Of a DNA stretch of 64,000 nucleotides, positions 17,403-25,702 are shown piece after piece (position 1 is the first letter of the stretch; every line of letters starts with the position of its first letter). Under the pieces are notes generated by a model. That model searched no databases and was not told the DNA's origin. It saw only the letters and a program-made list of their open reading frames with translations. Location: assembly GCA_016873115.1 (NCBI GenBank), contig VGYB01000002.1, positions 62,001 to 126,000 of the forward strand. The letters are read 5' to 3'. Source of the stretch: Planctomycetota bacterium (GTDB taxonomy: Bacteria > Planctomycetota > Phycisphaerae > Phycisphaerales > SM1A02). A program made the position numbers and the translations under genes.

Positions 17403-18869
17403 ATGGAAGGCAAGATCATCCAGGACGGCATCACCTTCGACGATGTCCTCCTGATCCCCCGCGCGAGTTCCGTCACCCCTGACCGCGCCGACACATCCAC
17501 CCTGCTCACGCGCTCGATCCGCCTCAACATTCCCTTGGTGTCGGCGCCCATGGACACGGTGACGGAGGGGGCGATGGCGCGTGCCTTGGCGCAGGAGGGT
17601 GGCATCGGCTTCATCCACAAGAACATGGCCATCGCGGCGCAGGCTCGTGAAGTCGCCAAGGTCAAGCGCAGCGAGAACGGCGTGATCACCGACCCGGTGA
17701 CGCTCAGAGCCGGGGACACCGTCGAACGAGCCATGGCACTCATGAAGGAGCAGGGCGTCAGCGGGTTCCCCGTGGTCGATGGCACCGGCAAGCCTGTAGG
17801 CATCGTCACGCGCCGTGACATGAAGTTCATCGCCGGCGCACCCGGCATCGCCAAGGTCAGCGAAATCATGAGTTCGGCGCTCGTGACGGCGCGCCATGAC
17901 GTGGACCTCGAGGAAGCCGGTCGGCTCATGACGAAGGCGCGTGTCGAGAAGTTGCTGCTGCTGCATGCGGACGGTCGACTCGCCGGGCTCGTGACGATGC
18001 GCGACATCGACAACACGCGCCGGTATCCACATGCCTGCCGTGACGAGCGCGGCCGCCTGCGCGTGGGCGCCGCAGTCGGCGTGAACCAGCTCGACCGGGT
18101 CGAGGCTCTGATGGCAGCCGGCGTGGATGTGATCGGCATCGACACGGCGCATGGCCACAGCGCCAACGTCATCGAGACGGTGCGCCAGGTCAAGAAGCGC
18201 TTCGACATCCCTGTCGTGGCGGGAAATGTCGGAACCGCCGAGGCCACCAAGGCGCTCATCGATGCCGGTGCCGATGCCGTGAAGGTCGGCATCGGGCCCG
18301 GTTCGATCTGCACCACGCGTGTGGTGACCGGAGTGGGCATGCCGCAGATCACTGCGGTCATGAATGCAGCGTCCGCTGCTTCCAAGGCAGGCATCCCGGT
18401 CATCGCTGACGGCGGGATCCGCCAGTCCGGTGACATCGCGAAGGCGCTCGCCGCCGGAGCGCAATGCGTCATGCTCGGCGGGCTCTTCGCGGGACTTGAT
18501 GAGAGCCCGGGTGAGCAGGTGCTGCACCGGGGCCGCCGCTTCAAGACCTACCGAGGCATGGGCAGCGAGGGTGCCATGGCGGCAGGAAGCGCGGATCGCT
18601 ACGCCCAGGGCGGCAGCACGAAGTTCGTGCCCGAGGGCGTTGAAGGCATGGTGCCGTACCGTGGGCCGCTCTCCGAGTTCGTCTTCCAGATGGTCGGCGG
18701 CCTGCGCTCGGCGATGGGCTACTGCGGCTGCGCGAACCTCGAGGAGTTCCGTCGCGATACACGCTTCGTGCGCATCTCCGCTGCAACGGTCGTGGAGAAC
18801 CATCCGCACAGCATCCAGATCACTCGGGAGGCCCCCAACTATTCCCGTGGCACCTTCGACGGCAACTGA
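17403..18869 (+). CDS. guaB: IMP dehydrogenase
   Basis: 488-residue enzyme catalysing IMP + NAD+ to XMP + NADH, the committed step of GMP synthesis in the cytosol. The N-terminus [11 protein letters not shown] matches the family, which fixes the start. A CBS domain pair lies at about 95-205 ([19 protein letters not shown], then [19 protein letters not shown]). The catalytic loop [11 protein letters not shown] places the nucleophile at Cys303. The phosphate loop [16 protein letters not shown] and flap segment RYAQGG are present. Length equals the bacterial norm. It is followed directly by tRNA-Leu. It has its own promoter and appears to lack a leader. Confidence 0.97.
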   Translation: MEGKIIQDGITFDDVLLIPRASSVTPDRADTSTLLTRSIRLNIPLVSAPMDTVTEGAMARALAQEGGIGFIHKNMAIAAQAREVAKVKRSENGVITDPVTLRAGDTVERAMALMKEQGVSGFPVVDGTGKPVGIVTRRDMKFIAGAPGIAKVSEIMSSALVTARHDVDLEEAGRLMTKARVEKLLLLHADGRLAGLVTMRDIDNTRRYPHACRDERGRLRVGAAVGVNQLDRVEALMAAGVDVIGIDTAHGHSANVIETVRQVKKRFDIPVVAGNVGTAEATKALIDAGADAVKVGIGPGSICTTRVVTGVGMPQITAVMNAASAASKAGIPVIADGGIRQSGDIAKALAAGAQCVMLGGLFAGLDESPGEQVLHRGRRFKTYRGMGSEGAMAAGSADRYAQGGSTKFVPEGVEGMVPYRGPLSEFVFQMVGGLRSAMGYCGCANLEEFRRDTRFVRISAATVVENHPHSIQITREAPNYSRGTFDGN

Positions 18870-18908
18870 GCGGGTACGATCAAGCGGGTGGCCTTCGTGC
18901 CGCCAAGC

Positions 18909-18993
18909 GCCGGTGTGGCGGAACTGGCAGACGCGACGGATTCAAAATCCGTTTCCCCTTAAAGGAGTGCAGGTTCGATTCCTGTCACCGGCA
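18909..18993 (+). tRNA. tRNA-Leu(CAA)
   Basis: 85-base class II tRNA. Acceptor GCCGGTG pairs with CACCGGC, discriminator A. The anticodon stem ACGGA/TCCGT encloses TTCAAAA, giving anticodon CAA. A long variable arm and T-arm GGTTCGATTCC are present. The 3' CCA is not encoded. Confidence 0.95.
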
Positions 18994-18995
18994 TC

Positions 18996-19027
18996 AACGG
19001 CCCGGCCTCAGCGTCGGGCCGTTTTCC
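18996..19027 (+). terminator. Intrinsic terminator after tRNA-Leu
   Basis: Nine-base stem AACGGCCCG / CGGGCCGTT with a 10-base loop, then TTTTCC. It lies 3 bases after the tRNA and ends the guaB/tRNA-Leu region before the methyltransferase gene. Confidence 0.8.
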
Positions 19028-19071
19028 TGCACCGATGGCCGGCCTTGCTCTCCTGCGTCTACTGTGCAGGC

Positions 19072-19842
19072 ATGCGGTTCCTTGCGCTGATCTGCCTTCT
19101 TCCCGCCGCGTGCAGTGACCCCACGCCGGCTGATCGCCCTGTGCCGCCGGCGCTGCCTGCGCAGGCCGTCAAGCAGCGCGCCCCCGAGCCGCCCACGCCG
19201 CTCTACGGCGATTGCGAGCCAAGCGATGACGGCATCGGCAGGACCTTCATGGACCGCGAGATCGCGCAGGTGATGGGTCACCAGGGAGCTGGCTGGCTGG
19301 AGCGACCGACGCGTGAACGGGAGGAGCGCACCGATGTGCTGGTGCAGCTCCTGGGCGTGAAGGACGATTCGACGGTCGCCGACATCGGCTGCGGCAGTGG
19401 CTACTTCTGCAGGCGCATCGCCGAGCGTTCACCGGGTGCGACGGTGCTTGGCGTGGACATCGAGCCGGAGATGCTCGAGATCCTCATGCAGACCGCACGG
19501 GAGGAGGGCTTCGACTCCATCAAGCCCGTGCTGGGCCGCATCGATGACTGCACGCTCGAGGAGTCCAGCGTGGATGTGGTGCTGATGGTCGACGCGTACC
19601 ACGAGTTCAGCGAGCCATGGGCCATGCTTCAGTCGATCCGCAGGGCGCTGCGCCCGGGCGGCATGCTCGTGCTGGTGGAGTACCGCGAGGAAGACCCGAT
19701 GGTCTTCATCAAGCCGCACCACAAGATGAGTGAGGTGCAGGCGCGCAAGGAGCTCGAGGCAGCCGGATTCTGGTGGGCCGGGACGAGCGCGGCACTGCCC
19801 CAGCAGCATGTGATGTTCTTCACGCCCACGCTGGAGCCCTGA
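19072..19842 (+). CDS. Lipoprotein-type SAM-dependent methyltransferase
   Basis: 256 residues. The N-terminus MRFLALICLLPAAC has a lipobox with lipid Cys at 14, so the protein is predicted to be exported and membrane-anchored. The body is a class I Rossmann methyltransferase: motif I VADIGCGSGYF around 102-112, acidic end of strand 2 VLGVDIEPEMLE, motif IV-like VDVVLMVDAYHEF, then LRPGGMLVLVEYREED. Cytosolic enzymes of this kind use S-adenosylmethionine, so an exported copy is odd; either the signal is not used or the domain has another role. The gene starts 45 bases after the tRNA-Leu terminator. Substrate unknown. Confidence 0.8.
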   Translation: MRFLALICLLPAACSDPTPADRPVPPALPAQAVKQRAPEPPTPLYGDCEPSDDGIGRTFMDREIAQVMGHQGAGWLERPTREREERTDVLVQLLGVKDDSTVADIGCGSGYFCRRIAERSPGATVLGVDIEPEMLEILMQTAREEGFDSIKPVLGRIDDCTLEESSVDVVLMVDAYHEFSEPWAMLQSIRRALRPGGMLVLVEYREEDPMVFIKPHHKMSEVQARKELEAAGFWWAGTSAALPQQHVMFFTPTLEP

Positions 19843-19884
19843 AGCGATCCATGCAGATCGGCGTCACGGTGACTGATGCTGTCC

Positions 19885-19915
19885 GTTCGGGACGATACCC
19901 TAACAAAGACCGAAC
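19885..19915 (+). promoter_or_regulatory. Candidate SOS operator upstream of imuA
   Basis: Inverted repeat GTTCGG (19885-19890) - 19 bases - CCGAAC (19910-19915) overlaps a possible -10 (TACCCT, 19896-19901). The half-sites resemble the GTTC/GAAC words of LexA boxes, and this cassette is SOS-controlled in other bacteria. The long spacer is unusual, so the assignment is tentative. Confidence 0.35.
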
Positions 19916-19952
19916 ATCAGCGCAACCCAAGCACTCAACACCGAGGCCCGCC

Positions 19953-20669
19953 ATGCTCGCCCCCGAACTCCTCGAACGCCTCGCCCTCATGCAGGATCCC
20001 TGGCAGCACCACGCCCCCGTGCTGGCGCCGCCGTGGCAGCTGCCCCTGCATGGCGTCCATGAGTGGGTGCTGCACGGGCCCATCGACCAACCGCCCATGC
20101 ATGCCTTCCTCGACATGGTGGCTGCGGCGTTCGGTCACCAGTGCGGTGCTGCCGCGCATGACCAGCCCGCTGCACATGATGACGGCTCAGCATCGTGCGT
20201 GGCGTGGATCGGCCGGGCGGTCATGCCATCGGCGGTGACCATGCATCGACGGGGCATGGACCTGCGACATCATGTGCAGGTTCCCGGGGCACGCACACCC
20301 GCTGAACGGCTCTGGGCGTTCGAGGAAGCCGCTCGATCGGGTCGTTGCATTGCCATCGTCGTCGATGCCGGCGGATGGCAGGCCGCGATGGTGCGTCGGG
20401 CCCAACTCGCCAGTTCGTGGCGACCCGACCGCACGCCGGTCCTTGCCTTGGCATGGCGTCCGCAGCACGAGGCTTCGGTACGCAGTGCCTGCACCACGCG
20501 CTGGCTGGTGCAGCCGATGCACGATCCAGCCACGGCCCATGCTCGTCCTGCCTGGTCCATCCAGTCGGTTCGGGATCGCCGCGGCATCCGTGATCACGCC
20601 GCCGCATGCAGCAGCCTGCGCGAACCTGGCAGCAATGCATCCTCCATGCCGTGGTCGATCGCCTCCTGA
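19953..20669 (+). CDS. imuA: ImuA-like mutasome protein
   Basis: 238 residues. Assigned largely by position as the first gene of an imuA-imuB-dnaE2 cassette; length fits the family. ImuA is a RecA-like accessory protein for translesion synthesis. The centre (GRCIAIVVDAGGWQAAMVRRAQLAS) fits the RecA-like strand-helix pattern, but I see no intact Walker A. The protein is rich in His and Met, as is the whole cassette. The start at 19953 gives MLAPELLERLALMQDPW; no strong ribosome site is visible. A candidate operator lies about 40 bases upstream. imuB follows after 12 bases. Confidence 0.7.
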   Translation: MLAPELLERLALMQDPWQHHAPVLAPPWQLPLHGVHEWVLHGPIDQPPMHAFLDMVAAAFGHQCGAAAHDQPAAHDDGSASCVAWIGRAVMPSAVTMHRRGMDLRHHVQVPGARTPAERLWAFEEAARSGRCIAIVVDAGGWQAAMVRRAQLASSWRPDRTPVLALAWRPQHEASVRSACTTRWLVQPMHDPATAHARPAWSIQSVRDRRGIRDHAAACSSLREPGSNASSMPWSIAS

Positions 20670-20681
20670 TGGGCATGCACC

Positions 20682-22274
20682 ATGCAACGCTTCCTCGTGA
20701 TCACGCTGCCGCACTGGTCGGTCACGGCACGCGCACGCCTGGTGCAAGCGCCCGTCGTGGTCGTGGTCCGCCGCAAGGGTGCGCTCATGGTGCATGCCGC
20801 GAGCAGGCAGGCGCGTGCCGATGGCGTGGAGCGGGGCATGCCACTGGCCCAGGCCAAGGCGCTGCTGCAGTGCGAACCCCATGAGCTGGAACACGATCCC
20901 GCTGCCGATCATCGCGCATTGCACACCTTGGCACGCTGGTGCCATCGGATCTCGCCCTTGGTCCAGCTCGTGCACGATGATGATCCGGCTGCACTCGTCA
21001 TCGACCTGACTGGCCTCGAGCGCGTGCATCGTGGCGAGGATCGCCTGCTGGTCCGGCTGCGCTCGCACATGGACCGCTTCAGGGTCGAGTGCACCCTGTG
21101 GACGGCATCCACGCAGGCGGCCGCCAGCGCTGCGGGCTGGGCTGCACCAAGCGGCCACGACGGCATCATCAAGCACGGCGAGGAGCGCTGGCGCACCCGC
21201 GCCTGCCCGGTCAGCGCCCTTCGAATCGATCCTGAGCTCGTGGCCATGCTGCATGAAGTCAATGTGCGCACGCTCGATGACCTTCGTCAGGTGCAGCGCG
21301 CGCAGGTCGCGCCGCGCTTCGGCCAGCGCTTGCTCGATCGGCTCGATGCCATCCAAGGATTGGTGCTCGAACCGTTCCGGGCAATCCGCTGCGTGCCCGA
21401 CATCCAAGGCGAGGTCATCTTCGACGGTCCATGCCCGCAGGTGGAGGCGCTCTGCCGGGCCATGCAGTCCTGCTTCGAGCAGATCTGCACGCAGTTGCAG
21501 GACCGTGGCCGCGGCGCACGCACCTTCACGGTGCGCGTGCAGTGCAGCGACCTTCCGCAGCATGCATGGACCATCCGCTGCACGCAGCCGATCCGTTCGT
21601 GGGACGCCGTGCGACCGCTCGTCTTGCCTTCCCTGCAGGATCTGCCGCTTGGGCATGGCGTGGAGGGGGTCCAGGTGATCGCACGAAGCCTGCGGCGCGT
21701 GGCACCGGTGCAGGTTGGCCTGCAGGGCACGCGTACCGCGGGTGAGCACGGCGCACTCTGGATCGACAGCCTGCGCGAACGATTCGGGGCGGATGCGGTG
21801 TGTGTACCCCGGGTGCGTGCCGTGCGCCGCCACGCATGGCACGAAGGCACCGTGGCGATCGATGCCTTCACCGAAGGCGACCGTGATGGCGTCGACGGCG
21901 TCAACAGGATCGATGATGCCCACGGCATGCATGGCGTGGATCCAACCCGTGCTTCCATGCACGCACTCGCCAGCGAGCCATCTTGCCCGTGGCCACGGCC
22001 TGAGCGCATCACCGTGACACGCCATGGCCCCGATGCCCCATGGCCCACCCCGCCCGCCCATTTCCTCTGGCGTGGCACGGCGTGGCACATCCTCGGCTGC
22101 CAGGGGCCACAGCGCCTGGCTGGTGCATGGTGGCACGCGCAGGATCCAGGCACGCGGGATCACTGGCGTGTCCATGCTGCACCATCGACAGTGGATCCAT
22201 CGGGTGACCATGCATGGCTTGCCCTGGTCAGGCACGATGATGGCTCGTGGTGGGTACACGGGGCATGGACATGA
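20682..22274 (+). CDS. imuB: ImuB-like Y-family polymerase homologue
   Basis: 530 residues related to Y-family DNA polymerases. Visible features are the N-terminal palm region (LVITLPHWSVTARARLVQAP, QARADGVERGMPLAQAKAL), the V-I-D-L-T-G-L-E-R segment where an active polymerase would have catalytic acids, the helix-hairpin-helix/finger part (LRIDPELVAMLHEVNVRTLDDL) and a little-finger region. ImuB proteins are known to be catalytically inactive hubs that bind the beta clamp and recruit DnaE2 and ImuA. The last 150 residues are rich in His and Trp. The stop codon overlaps the dnaE2 start as ATGA. Confidence 0.85.
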   Translation: MQRFLVITLPHWSVTARARLVQAPVVVVVRRKGALMVHAASRQARADGVERGMPLAQAKALLQCEPHELEHDPAADHRALHTLARWCHRISPLVQLVHDDDPAALVIDLTGLERVHRGEDRLLVRLRSHMDRFRVECTLWTASTQAAASAAGWAAPSGHDGIIKHGEERWRTRACPVSALRIDPELVAMLHEVNVRTLDDLRQVQRAQVAPRFGQRLLDRLDAIQGLVLEPFRAIRCVPDIQGEVIFDGPCPQVEALCRAMQSCFEQICTQLQDRGRGARTFTVRVQCSDLPQHAWTIRCTQPIRSWDAVRPLVLPSLQDLPLGHGVEGVQVIARSLRRVAPVQVGLQGTRTAGEHGALWIDSLRERFGADAVCVPRVRAVRRHAWHEGTVAIDAFTEGDRDGVDGVNRIDDAHGMHGVDPTRASMHALASEPSCPWPRPERITVTRHGPDAPWPTPPAHFLWRGTAWHILGCQGPQRLAGAWWHAQDPGTRDHWRVHAAPSTVDPSGDHAWLALVRHDDGSWWVHGAWT

Positions 22275-25200
22275 GCGCATCGCTCCATCCCGGGGCATCG
22301 GTCGCCGTGGATGTCATCAGTTCGTTCAGCTTCCTCGAAGGGGCAAGCCAGCCCGAGGAACTGGTACGCCGGGCAGCCGCGCTCGGCGTGCAGACGATCG
22401 CCATCGCCGATCGGCACACGCTGGCTGGTGCCGTGCGTACCCATGTGGCTGCACGCGATGCGGGAATCCGCACGATCGTCGCGGCAAGGGTGGCGGTTGA
22501 GGTCGGGATCGAGCCTGCGGCCACCATGGCGACCGATGGCCATGCCGTGAATCCTGCCACGACCGATGATGCGAATCCTGCCCCGAACATTGCCGAGCCC
22601 ATCGACCTGATCCTGCTGTGCATGGATCACGGTGGGTACAGCAGGCTCTGCCAGCTCATCACGCTCAGGCATGCGGGTACGAAACGCCTTGTTTGGCACG
22701 ATCTCGATGGCCGGCTCGACGGCCTGCATGCGATCGTGGTTCCGCGGCGTGGCCTGCAGCTGGCCACGTCAACCTTCCAGCAGGCCGTGGCCGATCTGGC
22801 GCGGCGTGCCCCGGGCAGGGTGTCGCTGGCACTCTCGAACACCGCCGAGGGCGATGACGATCACCGATGGTGGCAATCCTGCATGCTTGCCGAGCATCTC
22901 GGCATACCTGTGGTTGCAACGCATCCCGCGCACATGCATGTGCCCGAGCGCCAGATGGCCCACGATGTCCTGTGCTGCATCCGCCACGGCACCACCCTTG
23001 AGCGCGCAGGTGCGTTGCTCGCCCCCAATGCCGAGCGATTCCTGCGCTCACCGCACGAACTGCAGGCCATCCATGCCGGCGTACCGCACGCGCTGGATCG
23101 GGCACAGGCCATCGCCACGGCCTGTGCGAGTTTCGACCTTGGCCAGGTCAGGCACCGTTCGCCGCGTGAACTCGTGCCCCACGGCCACACGCCCATGTCC
23201 TGGCTGCGTGTGCGGACCTGGCAGGGCGCCGCCGAGCGGCATCCCGATGGCGTTCCCGAGCGCGTGCGTACGCTCATCGAGCATGAATTCACGCTGATCG
23301 AGGACCTCGACTACGCGCCGTTCTTCCTGACCGTCGACGACATCGTGCGTTTCGCCCGTTCACGCGGGATCCTCTGCCAAGGGCGTGGTGCCGCCGCCAA
23401 CAGCGCTGTCTGCTGGTGCCTGGGGATCACTGCGGTGGATCCTGCGCGCGTCGACATGCTGTTCGAGCGCTTCGTGAGCCGTGAGCGCAACGAGCCCCCC
23501 GACATCGATGTCGACTTCGAGCACGAGCGCCGCGAGGAGGTGATCCAGTACATCTATGGCCGCTTCGGCCGCGAGCGTGCAGCACTCTGCGCCGAGGCCG
23601 TCTGCATGCGTGGCCGCATGGCCGTGCGCGAGGTCGCCAAGGCCATGGGATTCCCGGCCGATGCGGTCGATCGCATGGCGCGCGGCATCGATCGCTGGAT
23701 GGGCCATGGCGGCGATCGCGACGATCAGGCATCGATCCTGGCCGCGCTCGAGGAAGCTGGGTTCAGGCCGAGTGATCGGGGCATCACGCAGCTGGCCTCG
23801 ATTGCCGCCACGCTCATCGGATTCCCGCGGCATCTGTCGCAGCATGTGGGCGGCTTCGTGCTCAGTGATGAACCACTCTGCACCCTCGTGCCCGTGCGCG
23901 ATGCCGCCATGCCCGGCCGCAGCATCATCGAATGGGACAAGGACGACATCGAGGCCATGGGGATCCTGAAGGTCGATGTGCTGGCCCTGGGCATGCTCAC
24001 CTGCATCCGCAAGGCACTCGACATGGTCGCACGATGCGGCACCCCGATGGCCATGCACCAGGTGCCGGCCGAGGATGCGGTGACCTACGACATGCTCTGC
24101 CGCGCCGACAGCGTGGGGGTGTTCCAAGTCGAGAGCCGTGCGCAAATGAGCATGCTGCCGCGCCTGAAGCCGCGCCGGTGGTACGACCTCGTGGTGCAGG
24201 TGGCCATCGTCCGGCCGGGTCCGATCCACGGCAAGATGGTGCATCCGTACCTGCGCCGCCGCAGCGGCCAGGAACCAATCGAGTTTCCCGATGACGGAGT
24301 GCGGCGCGTGCTCGAGCGCACGCTCGGTGTGCCGCTCTTCCAGGAACAGGCCATGGCGCTTGCCGTGGTCGCCGCCGGGTTCACTCCCGGCGAGGCCGAT
24401 GCCCTGCGCCGTGCGATCGCCGCATGGAAGCGGCGCGGCGACGAGATCGCGCGCTTCGAACGCCGGCTCATCGAAGGCATGGTCGGCCGTGGCTACGGGC
24501 AGGCCTTCGCCGAGCAGGTCTTCACGCAGATCAAGGGGTTCTCTGGGTACGGCTTCCCCGAAAGCCACGCGGCGAGCTTCGCACATCTGGTCTATGTGAG
24601 CGCCTGGCTCAAGTGCCACCATCCGGCCGCCTTCACGGCGGCGCTCCTCAACAGCCAACCCATGGGGTTCTATGCGCCCGCGCAGCTTGTGCGCGATGCC
24701 CAGGAGCATGGCGTGCAGATCCGACAGGTCGATGCCGTGCACAGCGATTGGGACTGCACGCTCGAACGGCACAGGGCAACGCACGCGCCGGCAGGGCCCG
24801 ACGCTCGATGGCAGGCAGCATCGCGTGGCCGGCATCATGGCGATCCGCCGCAGCAAGGCTGGGCCCTACGGCTCGGCATGCGCATGGTGCGCGGGCTGTC
24901 CGAGCGCGATGCGCTGGCGATCCACCAGTCGGTGCGCGAGCATGGACCGCGGCAGGGCATGATGTCACTCTGGCGCACCAGCCGTGCAAGCCTGGCCTCG
25001 CTGCGGGCGCTTGCCCGTGCCGATGCCTTCCGGGGCATGGGCCTCGATCGGCAGCAGGCGCTCTGGCAGGTGCGCGCCCTCAAGGAGCGCGATGGTCCGC
25101 TGCACGAGCAGTGGGTCGCCTCGTCCAAGCGCAGCGCCACGCTCTGGGACACGCTCGAAGAGCCGGCCGAACTCCCACCGGTCGCGGCACCGGCCACAGT

Positions 25201-25621
25201 GCTGGCCGATTACGGCTCGATCGGCTTGAGCCTCAAGGCCCATCCGATCTCGTTCCTTCGCGGCTGGCTCGCGCGGCAGGGGTGCGTGCCATGCGCGCTC
25301 GTGCGCTGTGACCAGGCGCTGCCCACGCGCAGTCGTGCAGCCATGGCAGGGCTCGTCCTGGTGCGCCAGCGGCCATCGACCGCCAAGGGCACGATGTTCC
25401 TGACGATCGAGGATGAATCGGGATCGGCCAACGTGATTGTGCGGCCCAAGGTCCACGAGCGCTTCCGTCGCGCGATCCGGGCAAGTTCGGCCCTCATCGT
25501 GCAGGGTCGCATCGAGCGCCGTGATGGCGTCTCGCACCTGCTCGCACGCAGCGTGCAGGGGATCGATGACGCACGCGCCGAGCACGGACCGGTCACGATG
25601 CACTCACGCGACTTCCGTTGA
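22271..25621 (+). CDS. dnaE2: Error-prone DNA polymerase III alpha subunit
   Basis: 1116 residues. C-family polymerase for damage-induced mutagenesis. The N-terminal PHP domain begins FSFLEGASQPEELVRRAAAL, but the metal-binding E-L-H of active PHP domains reads V-D-V, so it is probably not a nuclease. The polymerase acids are in PPDIDVDF (D411, D413) and KVDVLALG (D569). A later FQVESRAQM and VAIVRPGPIHGKMVHPYL segment is typical. The C-terminus has an OB fold (KGTMFLTIEDESG). The start at 22271 gives an ATGA overlap with imuB; ATG 22265 is also possible. Last gene of the cassette. Confidence 0.93.
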   Translation: MSASLHPGASVAVDVISSFSFLEGASQPEELVRRAAALGVQTIAIADRHTLAGAVRTHVAARDAGIRTIVAARVAVEVGIEPAATMATDGHAVNPATTDDANPAPNIAEPIDLILLCMDHGGYSRLCQLITLRHAGTKRLVWHDLDGRLDGLHAIVVPRRGLQLATSTFQQAVADLARRAPGRVSLALSNTAEGDDDHRWWQSCMLAEHLGIPVVATHPAHMHVPERQMAHDVLCCIRHGTTLERAGALLAPNAERFLRSPHELQAIHAGVPHALDRAQAIATACASFDLGQVRHRSPRELVPHGHTPMSWLRVRTWQGAAERHPDGVPERVRTLIEHEFTLIEDLDYAPFFLTVDDIVRFARSRGILCQGRGAAANSAVCWCLGITAVDPARVDMLFERFVSRERNEPPDIDVDFEHERREEVIQYIYGRFGRERAALCAEAVCMRGRMAVREVAKAMGFPADAVDRMARGIDRWMGHGGDRDDQASILAALEEAGFRPSDRGITQLASIAATLIGFPRHLSQHVGGFVLSDEPLCTLVPVRDAAMPGRSIIEWDKDDIEAMGILKVDVLALGMLTCIRKALDMVARCGTPMAMHQVPAEDAVTYDMLCRADSVGVFQVESRAQMSMLPRLKPRRWYDLVVQVAIVRPGPIHGKMVHPYLRRRSGQEPIEFPDDGVRRVLERTLGVPLFQEQAMALAVVAAGFTPGEADALRRAIAAWKRRGDEIARFERRLIEGMVGRGYGQAFAEQVFTQIKGFSGYGFPESHAASFAHLVYVSAWLKCHHPAAFTAALLNSQPMGFYAPAQLVRDAQEHGVQIRQVDAVHSDWDCTLERHRATHAPAGPDARWQAASRGRHHGDPPQQGWALRLGMRMVRGLSERDALAIHQSVREHGPRQGMMSLWRTSRASLASLRALARADAFRGMGLDRQQALWQVRALKERDGPLHEQWVASSKRSATLWDTLEEPAELPPVAAPATVLADYGSIGLSLKAHPISFLRGWLARQGCVPCALVRCDQALPTRSRAAMAGLVLVRQRPSTAKGTMFLTIEDESGSANVIVRPKVHERFRRAIRASSALIVQGRIERRDGVSHLLARSVQGIDDARAEHGPVTMHSRDFR

Positions 25622-25702
25622 GCGAAGGCCCAGGCGGGAATCCTGACGCGCGCCCCCTGTGCGATGCGTGGAGCGCCAGCGGGCTTCACCGGGTCATGGT
25701 CC

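Noticed and set aside
17262-18809. Long 5' extension of the PilT-like gene
   Set aside because: Antisense to guaB, which has an intact IMP dehydrogenase; a GTG with a good ribosome site at 17261 gives a normal PilT.
20187-22298. 703-codon open frame on the minus strand across imuA/imuB
   Set aside because: No recognisable protein features; it mirrors the biased codon use of the plus-strand genes, which show clear family motifs.
23360-24856. 498-codon minus-strand frame within dnaE2
   Set aside because: Antisense to conserved polymerase motifs; composition artefact of high-GC coding sequence.
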